Positions 55,024 to 63,927 of a stretch of DNA of 64,000 bases are shown here, in pieces. This stretch comes from Paracoccaceae bacterium (GTDB lineage Bacteria; Pseudomonadota; Alphaproteobacteria; Rhodobacterales; Rhodobacteraceae). The position numbers and the translations under genes are program-made. The notes under the pieces were generated by a model. The model saw nothing but the letters and a program-made list of their open reading frames with translations, ran no database searches and was not told where the DNA came from. Numbering within the stretch: the first letter of the stretch is position 1; the number at the start of each line of letters is the position of its first letter. Location of the stretch: assembly GCA_020832655.1 (NCBI GenBank), contig JAFIEF010000002.1, positions 1 to 64,000 of the forward strand, in the 5' to 3' direction.

Positions 55024-56430
55024 TCAGTCAAGGACATAGCCATATGATCCGGTGAAGTCCTGCCGCGCGACTTCGCCCACTGCGCCGCTGTCGCGCCCGG
55101 TCATGCGCCCGCCCAGAAACAGGTCACGCTCTGACGGGGGGCGCACGCGGTCGGTGGGCAGCATCAACGCCTCGCCCCGTGTCGGTGTGACCAGATGTGC
55201 CGAGATGATGATCACAAGCTCCGTCTGTTCGCGGTTGTAGCTTGCGCTGCGGAAAAGCGCGCCAAGGATAGGAAGGTCTGAAAGCCAGGGAACGCTGCTG
55301 GATGACGCGCTGAAATCATCTTTCAGCAACCCGGCAATGGCGAAGCTTTCGCCGTCGCGCAGTTCGACCGTTGTCTGGGTGGATCGTCTGCTGAATTCGC
55401 TGGCCGGAATGCCGCCAGCGGCAATGCCGCCCGTGTCGCTGATCGAACTGACCGAGGCATCAAGCGTCAGGTTGATGACATTGTCGTCCAGCACGCGCGG
55501 GGTGAATTTCAACTCCACGCCGAACGGGCGATACTGCACTGTCACACCTGCATCGGTCGCCACCGGAACAGGCACTTCGCCACCGGCAAGGAAAGACGCG
55601 CTCTGCCCCGAAAGTGCGGTCAGATTGGGTTCGGCCAGCGTTCGTGCCATGCCTTGGGTTTCCAGCGCTTCCAGCAGCACCTGCGCAGTCAGGCTGCCGC
55701 CGCCGATACGAAAGCCCGCCGCGCCCTGGCTGGATGTCGGGTCAACCGGCAAGAAATTGTCGACACGAATATCTTCCGGGACAATGGGGTTGTGACTCAG
55801 CAGCCCGGAACCGGCAACGCCTGTGGTGCCGCCGGTAATGCGCAAGCTGGTGCCCAGCGATTTGCGCACCGAACGATCCATTTCGGAAAAGCGCACCTTC
55901 AGCATGACCTGCTGTGTGCCGCCCACGCTCATCAGGTTCGAGACCCGCTCGGGCGCATAGCGCTGCGCCAGTTCCATCGCGGCATCCAGCCGCGCCTTGG
56001 TCGACACGATCCCCGACAGCACGATGCCGTCATTGGCGGTGCGCACTTCGATACTCTCATTGGGCAGGATCTGGCGCAGTCTTTCGCGGAATTCGGAAAC
56101 ATCCGGTGTGACCTGGACTTCGACATTGGACATAAGGTTGCCATCAGGTCCAAGGATCGTCAGGGTGGTACGCCCCGGTGTCTTGCCCAGCAGATAGATT
56201 GACCGGTTCGACAGGGTCGAGATATCGGCAATGCCGGGATTGGCGATGGACAATTCTGCGAAGGGGGTGTCGGTTTCCACCACCACGGCCCGGTTCATTG
56301 CCACGCGCAGGGTTGACGCGGCCTGACCGTTCAGGATGCGAAGCGTCGTGTCGGCATAGCCTGCCGAAGGCATCACCAAGGCCATAGCGGCCCCTGTCAG
56401 CAGCGCGACTGCCCATCTTTTGAAAACCAT
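55024..56430 (-). CDS. cpaC: Tad pilus outer-membrane secretin CpaC/RcpA
   Basis: A 468-residue secretin. A signal peptide (LLTGAAMALVMPSAGYA) is followed by an N-terminal pilus-assembly domain, a BON-like region and the C-terminal secretin domain with VPWLSDLPILGALFRS and ELVIIISAHLVTP. It forms the outer-membrane pore through which the Flp pilus emerges. Confidence 0.94.
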   Translation of the reverse strand: MVFKRWAVALLTGAAMALVMPSAGYADTTLRILNGQAASTLRVAMNRAVVVETDTPFAELSIANPGIADISTLSNRSIYLLGKTPGRTTLTILGPDGNLMSNVEVQVTPDVSEFRERLRQILPNESIEVRTANDGIVLSGIVSTKARLDAAMELAQRYAPERVSNLMSVGGTQQVMLKVRFSEMDRSVRKSLGTSLRITGGTTGVAGSGLLSHNPIVPEDIRVDNFLPVDPTSSQGAAGFRIGGGSLTAQVLLEALETQGMARTLAEPNLTALSGQSASFLAGGEVPVPVATDAGVTVQYRPFGVELKFTPRVLDDNVINLTLDASVSSISDTGGIAAGGIPASEFSRRSTQTTVELRDGESFAIAGLLKDDFSASSSSVPWLSDLPILGALFRSASYNREQTELVIIISAHLVTPTRGEALMLPTDRVRPPSERDLFLGGRMTGRDSGAVGEVARQDFTGSYGYVLD

Positions 56431-56691
56431 CTGAACCTGCCTTGCTCAACTGCTCTTGATCGAGGCGATCAGGTCGCCCGCTTTTGGCGCAGCATGCCTG
56501 AAACGGAATTTATTTTCAAGTTTCCTGTATTTGGATGTTGAACTTGATGTTTTTCATGCAACGCCAAAGGGCGCTCATCCTGCATGTTGATGGTGGCGGC
56601 CCCGTCAGGACTGCATCTTGAGATGACGGCGGGGGAGCTGTGGGCTGGTCGGGCATGGCCAGCGCCACGCCCGACAGCGCATTTCCGCGCC

Positions 56692-57528
56692 CTAATTGGT
56701 GCAGGGGATTTCAATCACCACAAGTTCATTGCCGCGGCGGGTACGGATATGGCACGCCTCCTGCGGTTCTTCGGCGACACGCTCTTCGCGGATGATGCCC
56801 AGCAGCCGATCCTGCGTCATTTCGACCGCGCTGGACACCGAGTCGTCATTGATGCCGACCAGCGCCAGCGACAGGCGCCCCGAATTCTGTGCCTGTGCCA
56901 GTGCGGCGGCCTGTTCCGGCGTTGCCTCTACCGTGACATTGCGCGCGGGGCGGGCTTCGACATTGCGTTCCATATTGGCGCTTTGGTCGACCGCGATCAG
57001 GCGCAGCCGCGCTTCGATCAGCTGCGTGATTTCCGAGCCGTCCTGGCGCCCGGTCCAGAATACATCGACATGGTCGCCGGGCCGAAGAAAACCCGCAACC
57101 CCGCTGGTCTGGTTGACATCAATGGTGAAGGCGCGCTTGCCCGGCGAAAGATGAGAGGTGATGCCCGCTTCCTTGCCCGGTTCCGTCAGCTTGGTGGCCA
57201 GCAGCGGCTCGCGCGTATCCATTGCGCGCAGAACCGTGCGATGGGTGATACCTGTGGGGAAGATGTCATCCAGAGAGGTATAGGCGCCGCGCGGGATTGC
57301 ATCGGCAGGAAACTCTGCCGTCATCAGATCGCCACGAGTCAGACGCTCGCCATATTGCAGGTCGCGCCGGGTGATGAAGACATCCACAGTGTCGATGTTG
57401 CGGGGTTGGGCCGCGCGGGCTTCCAGCAATTCGCGTTCGATCTGGCTGACATATTGCTGGGTCTGGAAGGCCGCGAAGCCCGCAAGCCCCAGACCGGCCA
57501 AGAGGATAGCTGCGAAAACAAGGCGCAT
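56692..57528 (-). CDS. cpaB: Tad pilus assembly protein CpaB/RcpC
   Basis: A 278-residue protein with one N-terminal membrane helix (LVFAAILLAGLGLAGFAAF) and a SAF domain (VDVFITRRDLQYGERLTRGDL) followed by the RcpC domain (GFLRPGDHVDVFWTG). Thought to bind peptidoglycan or regulate the secretin. It is separated from flp by a long hairpin at 57680-57713. Confidence 0.92.
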   Translation of the reverse strand: MRLVFAAILLAGLGLAGFAAFQTQQYVSQIERELLEARAAQPRNIDTVDVFITRRDLQYGERLTRGDLMTAEFPADAIPRGAYTSLDDIFPTGITHRTVLRAMDTREPLLATKLTEPGKEAGITSHLSPGKRAFTIDVNQTSGVAGFLRPGDHVDVFWTGRQDGSEITQLIEARLRLIAVDQSANMERNVEARPARNVTVEATPEQAAALAQAQNSGRLSLALVGINDDSVSSAVEMTQDRLLGIIREERVAEEPQEACHIRTRRGNELVVIEIPCTN

Positions 57529-57679
57529 GATGTGGTTTCCTTCGGTACTGATACAGGCACTGGCATGATGATTAGTGCTTGATCATCACCTATACACCGC
57601 GATTGTGGCACAATGTTGCGCTGAACAGGACGTGACCGCGACAGATGATCGTGCCGTGCGGATAGTGGCATTTGCAGCA

Positions 57680-57713
57680 CTTGCGCCGCGCATCCGGGAA
57701 TGCGCGGCGCAAG
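57680..57713 (-). terminator. 14-bp-stem hairpin between flp and cpaB
   Basis: CTTGCGCCGCGCAT (57680-57693) and ATGCGCGGCGCAAG (57700-57713) pair perfectly around a 6-base loop, 31 bases after the flp stop. No T run follows on the minus strand, so it probably acts as a partial terminator or mRNA 3'-end stabiliser that keeps the pilin message more abundant than the downstream tad genes. Confidence 0.65.
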
Positions 57714-57743
57714 ACATCTTGGAAGCCGGGGTTCGGGCGTTGA

Positions 57744-57956
57744 TTACTGGTTCACGCCCAGAGTGCCCAGGGTGGCCACGCTTGCACCGGTCAGCGACGA
57801 CTGGATGTTGCCGGCCAGATCAGACGTGCCGGTGCGCACCGATGCGATCACGGCGATGCCCAGGCCCACAATGGCTGCGGTCAGAACAACCCAGTCAACG
57901 GTCACGGCACCAGATTCGTCGGCTGCGAAGCTTTTGATGTTTGCGAACAGTTTCAT
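57744..57956 (-). CDS. flp: Flp/Fap family type IVb pilin
   Basis: A 70-residue prepilin. The leader MKLFANIKSFAADESG ends in Gly, and the mature hydrophobic helix begins AVTVDWVVLTAAIVGLGIAV. The usual Glu at +5 of mature Flp is replaced by Asp (VDW instead of IEY). GGAG lies 8 bases upstream. TadV would cleave after Gly. It is the first gene of the locus and presumably the most expressed. Confidence 0.93.
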   Translation of the reverse strand: MKLFANIKSFAADESGAVTVDWVVLTAAIVGLGIAVIASVRTGTSDLAGNIQSSLTGASVATLGTLGVNQ

Positions 57957-58272
57957 GATGTATCTCCATCTATTACATTTCTACTCAGCCGACGGTTACT
58001 CAGACCATGTAATGTTCACCGCTTGGCTGACACCGAATAAGCCAGCGAATCGTGACTGAAATGGGGCACGAAAAGGACGATTTTGAAGCGATTCACGGTT
58101 TTTTCACTTTACGCGGAATGTTTGCGGGGGTTTGCCGGTCTGTTGCGGCAATCGTCCCTGATTGATGCCTTGCATGGCGCGTGCGGATCTCCGCCGGATG
58201 ACAATATTTCTGGACGCAAGGGGGGCAGGGCAGGCATATTGGCGCAAAACACAAGACAGAGCAGTTCACCCC
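57957..58272. other. Divergent upstream region of flp and the lytic transglycosylase gene
   Basis: About 315 bases between divergent genes. It must contain the Tad operon promoter; no convincing sigma-70 pair or CtrA-type site was found by eye. No gene is supported. Confidence 0.4.
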
Positions 58273-59169
58273 ATGCCGCCGACCTTGCAGAAATATCTGC
58301 CGTTGACGCTTGCCTTCCCCCTGATGGTCGCGGGTGGGGTATGGCTGGGCATGACGCGCGCATTGCATGCAGACCCGCCCGAAGACGCAATCACCGCGCC
58401 CGCACGGGATTTCACCTTTCGGCGTATTGCAGTGCCAGACGTACAGGACGGCCCACGCATCCGCGTGCAGATTGACCCCGACGAACAGGCGCAGTTGCTG
58501 GCGCTTCGCCCGGCTGTGCCGCCGCGCCCCCCGGCGGGCAGCGGATTGCTGACACCCGAAAGTGGCGGGCAGGTCGGCGCGCTGGCCTGGTTCTGGGACC
58601 ATGTTTCGCCCGCGCGCGGCGATGGGGCCGGGCGCTTTGTGAAGGCGCAGGCGGTGCTGACAACGCCACCAGATGGCCAGCGCGTACCCGCCCCGCGCAT
58701 GCAGGTTTTGCAAGACATCGCGCAGGCGCATGGGCCGGATCTGCTGCGCGCCTCGGTCGGCACTCGGGTGTCGCCTGCCCTGGCGCTGGCGGTGATCGCG
58801 GTTGAATCGGCGGGTCGGCCGGAAGCTGTCAGCTCTGCCGGGGCGCAGGGGCTGATGCAGCTGATCCCCGCGACCGCCGAACGTTTCGCGGTGCAGAACA
58901 GTTTTGATGCGGCGCAGAATATTCGCGGCGGCATTGCCTATCTGGATTGGTTGCTGCGCGAGTTCGACAATGATGTGGTGCTGGCGCTGGCAGGCTATAA
59001 TGCAGGCGAAGGTGCCGTGCAGCGCCATGATGGTGTGCCCCCCTTTGCCGAAACGCGCGATTATGTGCCCAAGGTGCTGGCCGCATGGCTGGTGGCGCGG
59101 GGGCTGTGCACCACTTTGCCGGAACTGCCCAGCGATGGCTGCGTGTTCCGCGTCGGTCAGGCGGGCTGA
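58273..59169 (+). CDS. Lytic transglycosylase (SLT family)
   Basis: A 298-residue exported protein (signal LPLTLAFPLMVAGGVWLGM). The SLT domain (about 160-285) has the catalytic Glu in VIAVESAGRPEAV, then SSAGAQGLMQLIPATAERF, GGIAYLDWLL and ALAGYNAGEGAVQ. It cleaves peptidoglycan and may open the wall for a secretion machine; it lies beside the Tad operon but points away from it. The ATG at 58273 fits the signal peptide; its ribosome-binding site is weak. Confidence 0.88.
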   Translation: MPPTLQKYLPLTLAFPLMVAGGVWLGMTRALHADPPEDAITAPARDFTFRRIAVPDVQDGPRIRVQIDPDEQAQLLALRPAVPPRPPAGSGLLTPESGGQVGALAWFWDHVSPARGDGAGRFVKAQAVLTTPPDGQRVPAPRMQVLQDIAQAHGPDLLRASVGTRVSPALALAVIAVESAGRPEAVSSAGAQGLMQLIPATAERFAVQNSFDAAQNIRGGIAYLDWLLREFDNDVVLALAGYNAGEGAVQRHDGVPPFAETRDYVPKVLAAWLVARGLCTTLPELPSDGCVFRVGQAG

Positions 59170-59265
59170 ACGGCTGGTTCCGGTCACAAGCGCGTATGCG
59201 GGGTTGAAGCGGCTGGCGCAGGCTGTAGCTTCTGACACAACCTGTCCCGACTAAAGAGAGTCGCC

Positions 59266-60684
59266 ATGCCGGATCAAGCCGCAGCCATGCAAAACCGGGG
59301 GATGGTCGCGCGTCCGGCCTTGTGGCGTCGCGTTGTCGCGCTGGCTGTGCTTGCCGGTGCAGCCGCGCTTTGGGCTGCGACATCCGCAATGGCCAGCCCC
59401 GTCACCCACAGCACGCTGGATAACGGGCTGGATGTGGTGGTGATCGAGGATCGTCGCGCCCCTGTGGTGGTGCATATGGTCTGGTATCGGGTTGGCGCGG
59501 CCGATGAGCCGCCGCTGAAATCGGGCATCGCGCATTTTCTGGAACATCTGATGTTCAAGGGCACGGACAGCATGGCTCCGGGCGAGTTTTCTGCTGTGGT
59601 AGAGGCCAATGGCGGGCGCGACAATGCCTTTACCAGTTGGGATTATACGGGGTATTTCCAGCGCGTGGCCTCGGACCGGCTGGAACTGATGATGCAGATG
59701 GAGGCCGACCGCATGGCCAATCTGTCCTTCACCGAGGCCGAATGGCTGCCCGAACGCGCGGTGATTCTGGAAGAACGCGGGCAGGTGCTGGAAAGCCAGG
59801 TCGGGCGGCAGTTCAACGAATCGATCATGGCTGCGCTTTACAAGTCGCACCCTTACGGCATTCCGATCATTGGCTGGCGCCATGAAATGGAAACCCTGAC
59901 GGGCGCGGATGCGATGGATTTCTATCGCCAGCATTACGGCCCCAACAATGCGATATTGGTGATTGCTGGCGATGTCGCGGCAGACGAAGTGCTGGAAAAG
60001 GCGCAGCGCATCTATGGCCCGATTGATCCCAACCCCGATGTCACGCGCACCGCCCGCCCGGCTGAACCGCCGCACCTGGCCGAACGGCGGCTGGTATTCG
60101 AAGATCCGCGCGTGGGCACGCCCTATGTCAGTCGCATGTACAAAGCCCCTGTGCGCCGCGCAGGCGATCAGCAGGAAGCCGCGGCATTGCAGATGCTCGC
60201 AGCCCTTCTGGGCGGCAGCAGCACCTCGGTTCTGGAACGGCGGCTGAATTTCGAGGAAGGCATCGCCCTGTCGGCCTGGGCGGGATATAGCGGCCTTGCG
60301 CGCGACTACGGCACTTTTTCTTTGGGTATAGCGCCGGTCGACGGGGTGTCCCTGCCCGAGGCCGAAGCTGCGCTGGACCGTGTGGTGGCAGAGTTTCTGG
60401 AAGAAGGCGTTGATCCGGACCAGTTCGCCCGCGTGCAGCGCCAGATCCGGGCCTCTGAAATCTATGCGCTGGATGATGTGCAGGGCCGCGCGCGCCAATA
60501 TGGTGTGGGCCTGTCGGTTGGGCTGGGTGTCGCCGATATCGATGGCTGGATCGACGCGCTGGATGCCGTGACCCCCGAACAGGTGATCGCGGCGGGCCAG
60601 ATGCTGCTGGACCGGCGCGCCTCTGTCACCGGCTATCTGACCACCCCGCCCGCCGATGATGTTGAAGAAGAGGTGTCGCAATGA
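59266..60684 (+). CDS. M16 family zinc metallopeptidase, active subunit
   Basis: A 472-residue exported protease (signal VVALAVLAGAAALWAATSAMA). The inverted zinc motif HFLEH is in SGIAHFLEHLMFKGT, with the downstream Glu in the helix after it. These pitrilysin-like proteins work as pairs with an inactive partner, here the overlapping next gene. The role in the periplasm (peptide turnover) is inferred. Confidence 0.92.
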   Translation: MPDQAAAMQNRGMVARPALWRRVVALAVLAGAAALWAATSAMASPVTHSTLDNGLDVVVIEDRRAPVVVHMVWYRVGAADEPPLKSGIAHFLEHLMFKGTDSMAPGEFSAVVEANGGRDNAFTSWDYTGYFQRVASDRLELMMQMEADRMANLSFTEAEWLPERAVILEERGQVLESQVGRQFNESIMAALYKSHPYGIPIIGWRHEMETLTGADAMDFYRQHYGPNNAILVIAGDVAADEVLEKAQRIYGPIDPNPDVTRTARPAEPPHLAERRLVFEDPRVGTPYVSRMYKAPVRRAGDQQEAAALQMLAALLGGSSTSVLERRLNFEEGIALSAWAGYSGLARDYGTFSLGIAPVDGVSLPEAEAALDRVVAEFLEEGVDPDQFARVQRQIRASEIYALDDVQGRARQYGVGLSVGLGVADIDGWIDALDAVTPEQVIAAGQMLLDRRASVTGYLTTPPADDVEEEVSQ

Positions 60685-61988
60685 CCCGCCTGTTCGCCCC
60701 GCTTCTGGGGCTGTTGCTGCTGCTGGCCACGCCGTCACGCGCGGAAATAGAGATCACGCCGGTCACTTCGGATGGCGGGTTGCAGGCGTGGCTGGTCGAG
60801 GAACGCTCGATCCCCATTGTCGCGCTGGAACTGATCTTTGCTGGTGGGTCAACGCTGGATGCCGATGACAAGGCCGGGGCCACGGGGCTGATGGCCGCGC
60901 TTTTGTCCGAAGGCGCAGGCGATCTGGATGCGCAAGGTTTCGCCATCCGGACCGAGGAACTGGCCGCGCGGATCAGCTTTGATGCCGGGCGCGACACTGT
61001 CTCGGTCTCGGCGCGCTTCCTGTCCGAGGACGCCGATGCGGTGATCGATCATCTGCGCATGGCCCTGACCCAGCCGCGCTTTGATGACGATGCCATCGCG
61101 CGGCTGCGCGGCCAGCTACTGGCCAAGCTGCGCCGCGATGCGCTGAACCCCAACAATATCGCCTCGGTCGCGTTCAACCGCGCGGCCTTTGGCGACCACC
61201 CTTATGGGCGCGAAAGCGATGGCACGCCTGAAACCGTGGCGGCGCTGGGACGCGATGATCTGATTGCGGCCCATCGAAACGCGATTGCACGCGACCGTGT
61301 CCATATCGGCGCGGCCGGGGATATCAGTGCTGACGAACTGGGCGCGCTGCTGGATCGGCTGTTTGACGGGGTGCCGGACACGGCCACGCCTTTGCCCGAG
61401 CGGGCGGTGTTTCAGGCCGGGGGCGGGCTGGAAATCATCCCCTTTGACGGGCCGCAATCGGTGATTGCCTTCGGCCATGACGGGATTGCCCGCGATGACC
61501 CGGATTTCCTGACGGCCTTTGTCCTTAACGAGGTGTTCGGCGGTGGGCGGTTTGGCACCAGGCTGATGGAATCGCTGCGCGTCCAGCGCGGGCTGACCTA
61601 TGGTGTGGGCAGTTTTCTGGCCGCGGGCCTGCTGGGCGAAAGCTATCAGGGCCGCATGTCCACCGACAATGCCAATGCTGGCGCGGCCATCGAATTGCTG
61701 CGCGAAGAATGGGCCGCCATCGCCCGCGACGGCATTACCGAGGAAGAGTTGTCGCGCATCCAGACCTATCTGACCGGCGCTTATCCGCTGCGCTTTGACG
61801 GCAATGCCTCGATCGCGTCGATCATGGCGTCAATGCAGTATCAGGGCTTTGACATCGATTATGTCAATATCCGCAATGATCTGATTGATGCGCTTACGCT
61901 GGAACAGGTCACTGACATGGCCGCGCGGCTGTTTGATGCCGATGCACTGTATTTTGTGGTGGTGGGGCGGCCCGAAGGGCTGAACTGA
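60681..61988 (+). CDS. M16 family peptidase-like protein, inactive partner subunit
   Basis: A 435-residue exported protein (signal LLGLLLLLATPSRA) of the M16 fold. The position of the zinc motif reads AGATGLMAALLSEGAGD, without HxxEH, so it cannot bind zinc. The C-terminal part retains the substrate-contact motif RVQRGLTYGVGSF. It overlaps the active subunit gene by four bases, which supports a 1:1 heterodimer. Confidence 0.92.
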   Translation: MTRLFAPLLGLLLLLATPSRAEIEITPVTSDGGLQAWLVEERSIPIVALELIFAGGSTLDADDKAGATGLMAALLSEGAGDLDAQGFAIRTEELAARISFDAGRDTVSVSARFLSEDADAVIDHLRMALTQPRFDDDAIARLRGQLLAKLRRDALNPNNIASVAFNRAAFGDHPYGRESDGTPETVAALGRDDLIAAHRNAIARDRVHIGAAGDISADELGALLDRLFDGVPDTATPLPERAVFQAGGGLEIIPFDGPQSVIAFGHDGIARDDPDFLTAFVLNEVFGGGRFGTRLMESLRVQRGLTYGVGSFLAAGLLGESYQGRMSTDNANAGAAIELLREEWAAIARDGITEEELSRIQTYLTGAYPLRFDGNASIASIMASMQYQGFDIDYVNIRNDLIDALTLEQVTDMAARLFDADALYFVVVGRPEGLN

Positions 61989-62029
61989 TCGCTTGGCAGG
62001 GTGCCGGCGTGCATGCTATATCCTGTGGT

Positions 62030-63889
62030 ATGAACAAGGCCCACCGCAATATCCGCCCTCAGATTCGTCAGCTTGACGATGCCTGTGCCAATCGCATTGC
62101 CGCAGGCGAGGTGGTGGAACGTCCTGCCTCGGCGGTCAAGGAACTGGTCGAAAACGCGCTGGATGCGGGCGCGGCGCGGGTCGATGCGACCTATGCCGAT
62201 GGCGGCAAGACGCTGATCCGCGTGGGTGATGACGGGCATGGCATGGCCCCGGATGATCTGCCACTGGCGTTGTCGCGCCATGCGACATCAAAAATCGATG
62301 GCGCGGATTTGCTCAATATCCGCTCTTTCGGGTTTCGCGGGGAAGCGCTGCCCTCGCTGGGGGCCGTGGGGCGGCTGTGCATCACCTCGCGCGCGGCGGG
62401 GATGGAGGGCGCGACCATCACCGTTGATGGTGGGCGATTGGGGCCGTTGCGGCCAGAGGCCGCGCAATATGGCACGCTGGTCGAATTGCGCGACCTGTTC
62501 CATGCCACACCCGCACGGCTGAAATTCATGCGCTCCGACCGCGCCGAGGCGCAGGCGATTGCCGATGTCATCCGCCGTCTGGCTATGGCAGAGCCTTATG
62601 TCAGCTTCACCCTGTCGGATCTGTCACAGGACAAGCCGCGCCAGATCCTGCGGTTCGATGCCGCGCAAGGGGCGCTGTTTGACGCGTTGGAGGAACGTCT
62701 GGCCGATATCATCGGGCGCGATTTCACCGATAATGCCTTGCGCATAGATGCCGAACGCGACGGGCTGCGACTGACGGGGTTTGCCGGGCTGCCGACCTAT
62801 GCGCGCGGCGCTGCGGTGGCGCAATATGTCTTCGTCAATGGCCGCCCGGTGCGCGACAAGCTGCTGCTGGGGGCAGTGCGCGCGGCCTATATGGATCTGC
62901 TGTCGCGTGACCGGCATCCGGTGGTGGCGCTGTTCATCGATTGCGCGCCCGAACTGGTCGATGTCAATGTCCACCCGGCCAAGGCCGAAGTGCGCTTTCG
63001 CGACCCAGGCAGCGCGCGGGGGCTGGTGGTCAGCGGCTTGCGCCATGCGCTTGCCGGGGCGGGGCATCGCGCCTCTGGCACGCTGGGCGGGGCGATGCTG
63101 GGTGAATTGGGCAAGGGGGCAGGGGGCAGTATGGGGGCCGGGCGCTATCAGGCAAGCTGGCCAAGCCCCGGCGCATGCGGGGCAGCGCAGGCGCTGCAAG
63201 CGCCCCCGCAGATGCAGGAAGCCCCGGCGCTGTGGGCGGGCGCGGCGCTGGAATCGGCGCGCGGGTTTCGGGGTGATGTGGCCGACACCCCGCCCGTTGA
63301 GACCGCAGATGCGCCGCTGGGTGCAGCACGCGCGCAGCTTCATGAAAACTACATCATCGCCCAGACCCGGCACGGCATGGTGATTGTCGATCAGCACGCC
63401 GCGCATGAGCGGCTGGTCTATGAAAAGCTAAAGCGTCAGCGGGCCGAGGCAAATGTTCCCGCGCAAGCGCTGCTGATCCCCGAAATCATCGAACTTCCCC
63501 CGCTTCAGGCCGCGCAACTGCTGGAACTGGCCGAGATGCTGGCCAGTTTGGGGCTGGTGGTGGAACCGTTCGGGGCCGGGGCGGTGGTGGTGCGCGAAAC
63601 CCCGGCGATACTGGGCCAGATCGATGCCCGCGCGCTGATTGCAGAGATTGTCGATGATCTGGCCGATCTGGGCCATAGCGAGCGGCTGGAAGCGCAGATC
63701 GACGCGGTGCTGTCGCGCATGGCCTGCCACGGCTCGGTCCGGTCAGGCCGCCAGATGCGCGTCGAGGAAATGAATGCGCTTTTGCGCGAGATGGAGGCCA
63801 CGCCCCATTCCGGCCAGTGCAATCATGGCCGCCCGACCTATGTCGAGCTGAGCCTTCCCCAGATCGAAAAACTGTTCGGGCGGCGATAG
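62030..63889 (+). CDS. mutL: DNA mismatch repair protein MutL
   Basis: A 619-residue protein. The GHKL ATPase motifs are IAAGEVVERPASAVKELVEN, DDGHGM and GFRGEALPSL. The C-terminal domain has the endonuclease motif DQHAAHERLVYE (DQHA-x2-E-x4-E) and the metal-binding CNHGRPT, so this MutL should nick DNA itself rather than rely on MutH. The ATG at 62030 fits the family; 62009 is the longer alternative. Confidence 0.95.
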   Translation: MNKAHRNIRPQIRQLDDACANRIAAGEVVERPASAVKELVENALDAGAARVDATYADGGKTLIRVGDDGHGMAPDDLPLALSRHATSKIDGADLLNIRSFGFRGEALPSLGAVGRLCITSRAAGMEGATITVDGGRLGPLRPEAAQYGTLVELRDLFHATPARLKFMRSDRAEAQAIADVIRRLAMAEPYVSFTLSDLSQDKPRQILRFDAAQGALFDALEERLADIIGRDFTDNALRIDAERDGLRLTGFAGLPTYARGAAVAQYVFVNGRPVRDKLLLGAVRAAYMDLLSRDRHPVVALFIDCAPELVDVNVHPAKAEVRFRDPGSARGLVVSGLRHALAGAGHRASGTLGGAMLGELGKGAGGSMGAGRYQASWPSPGACGAAQALQAPPQMQEAPALWAGAALESARGFRGDVADTPPVETADAPLGAARAQLHENYIIAQTRHGMVIVDQHAAHERLVYEKLKRQRAEANVPAQALLIPEIIELPPLQAAQLLELAEMLASLGLVVEPFGAGAVVVRETPAILGQIDARALIAEIVDDLADLGHSERLEAQIDAVLSRMACHGSVRSGRQMRVEEMNALLREMEATPHSGQCNHGRPTYVELSLPQIEKLFGRR

Positions 63890-63896
63890 AGAGCAG

Positions 63897-63920
63897 GGCG
63901 CGCGCTGCGCAGCGCGCGCC
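63897..63920. terminator. Bidirectional terminator between mutL and fumC
   Basis: A 24-bp self-complementary sequence (arms GGCGCGCGCTGC and GCAGCGCGCGCC) lies between the convergent stops of mutL (63889) and the fumarase gene (63928). No T tract is present, but the extreme stem and the position suit a shared terminator. Confidence 0.6.
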
Positions 63921-63927
63921 GGGACCA

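Noticed and set aside
59251-60738. 495-codon open frame antisense to the M16 protease
   Set aside because: No start context or family similarity; antisense to a clear peptidase.
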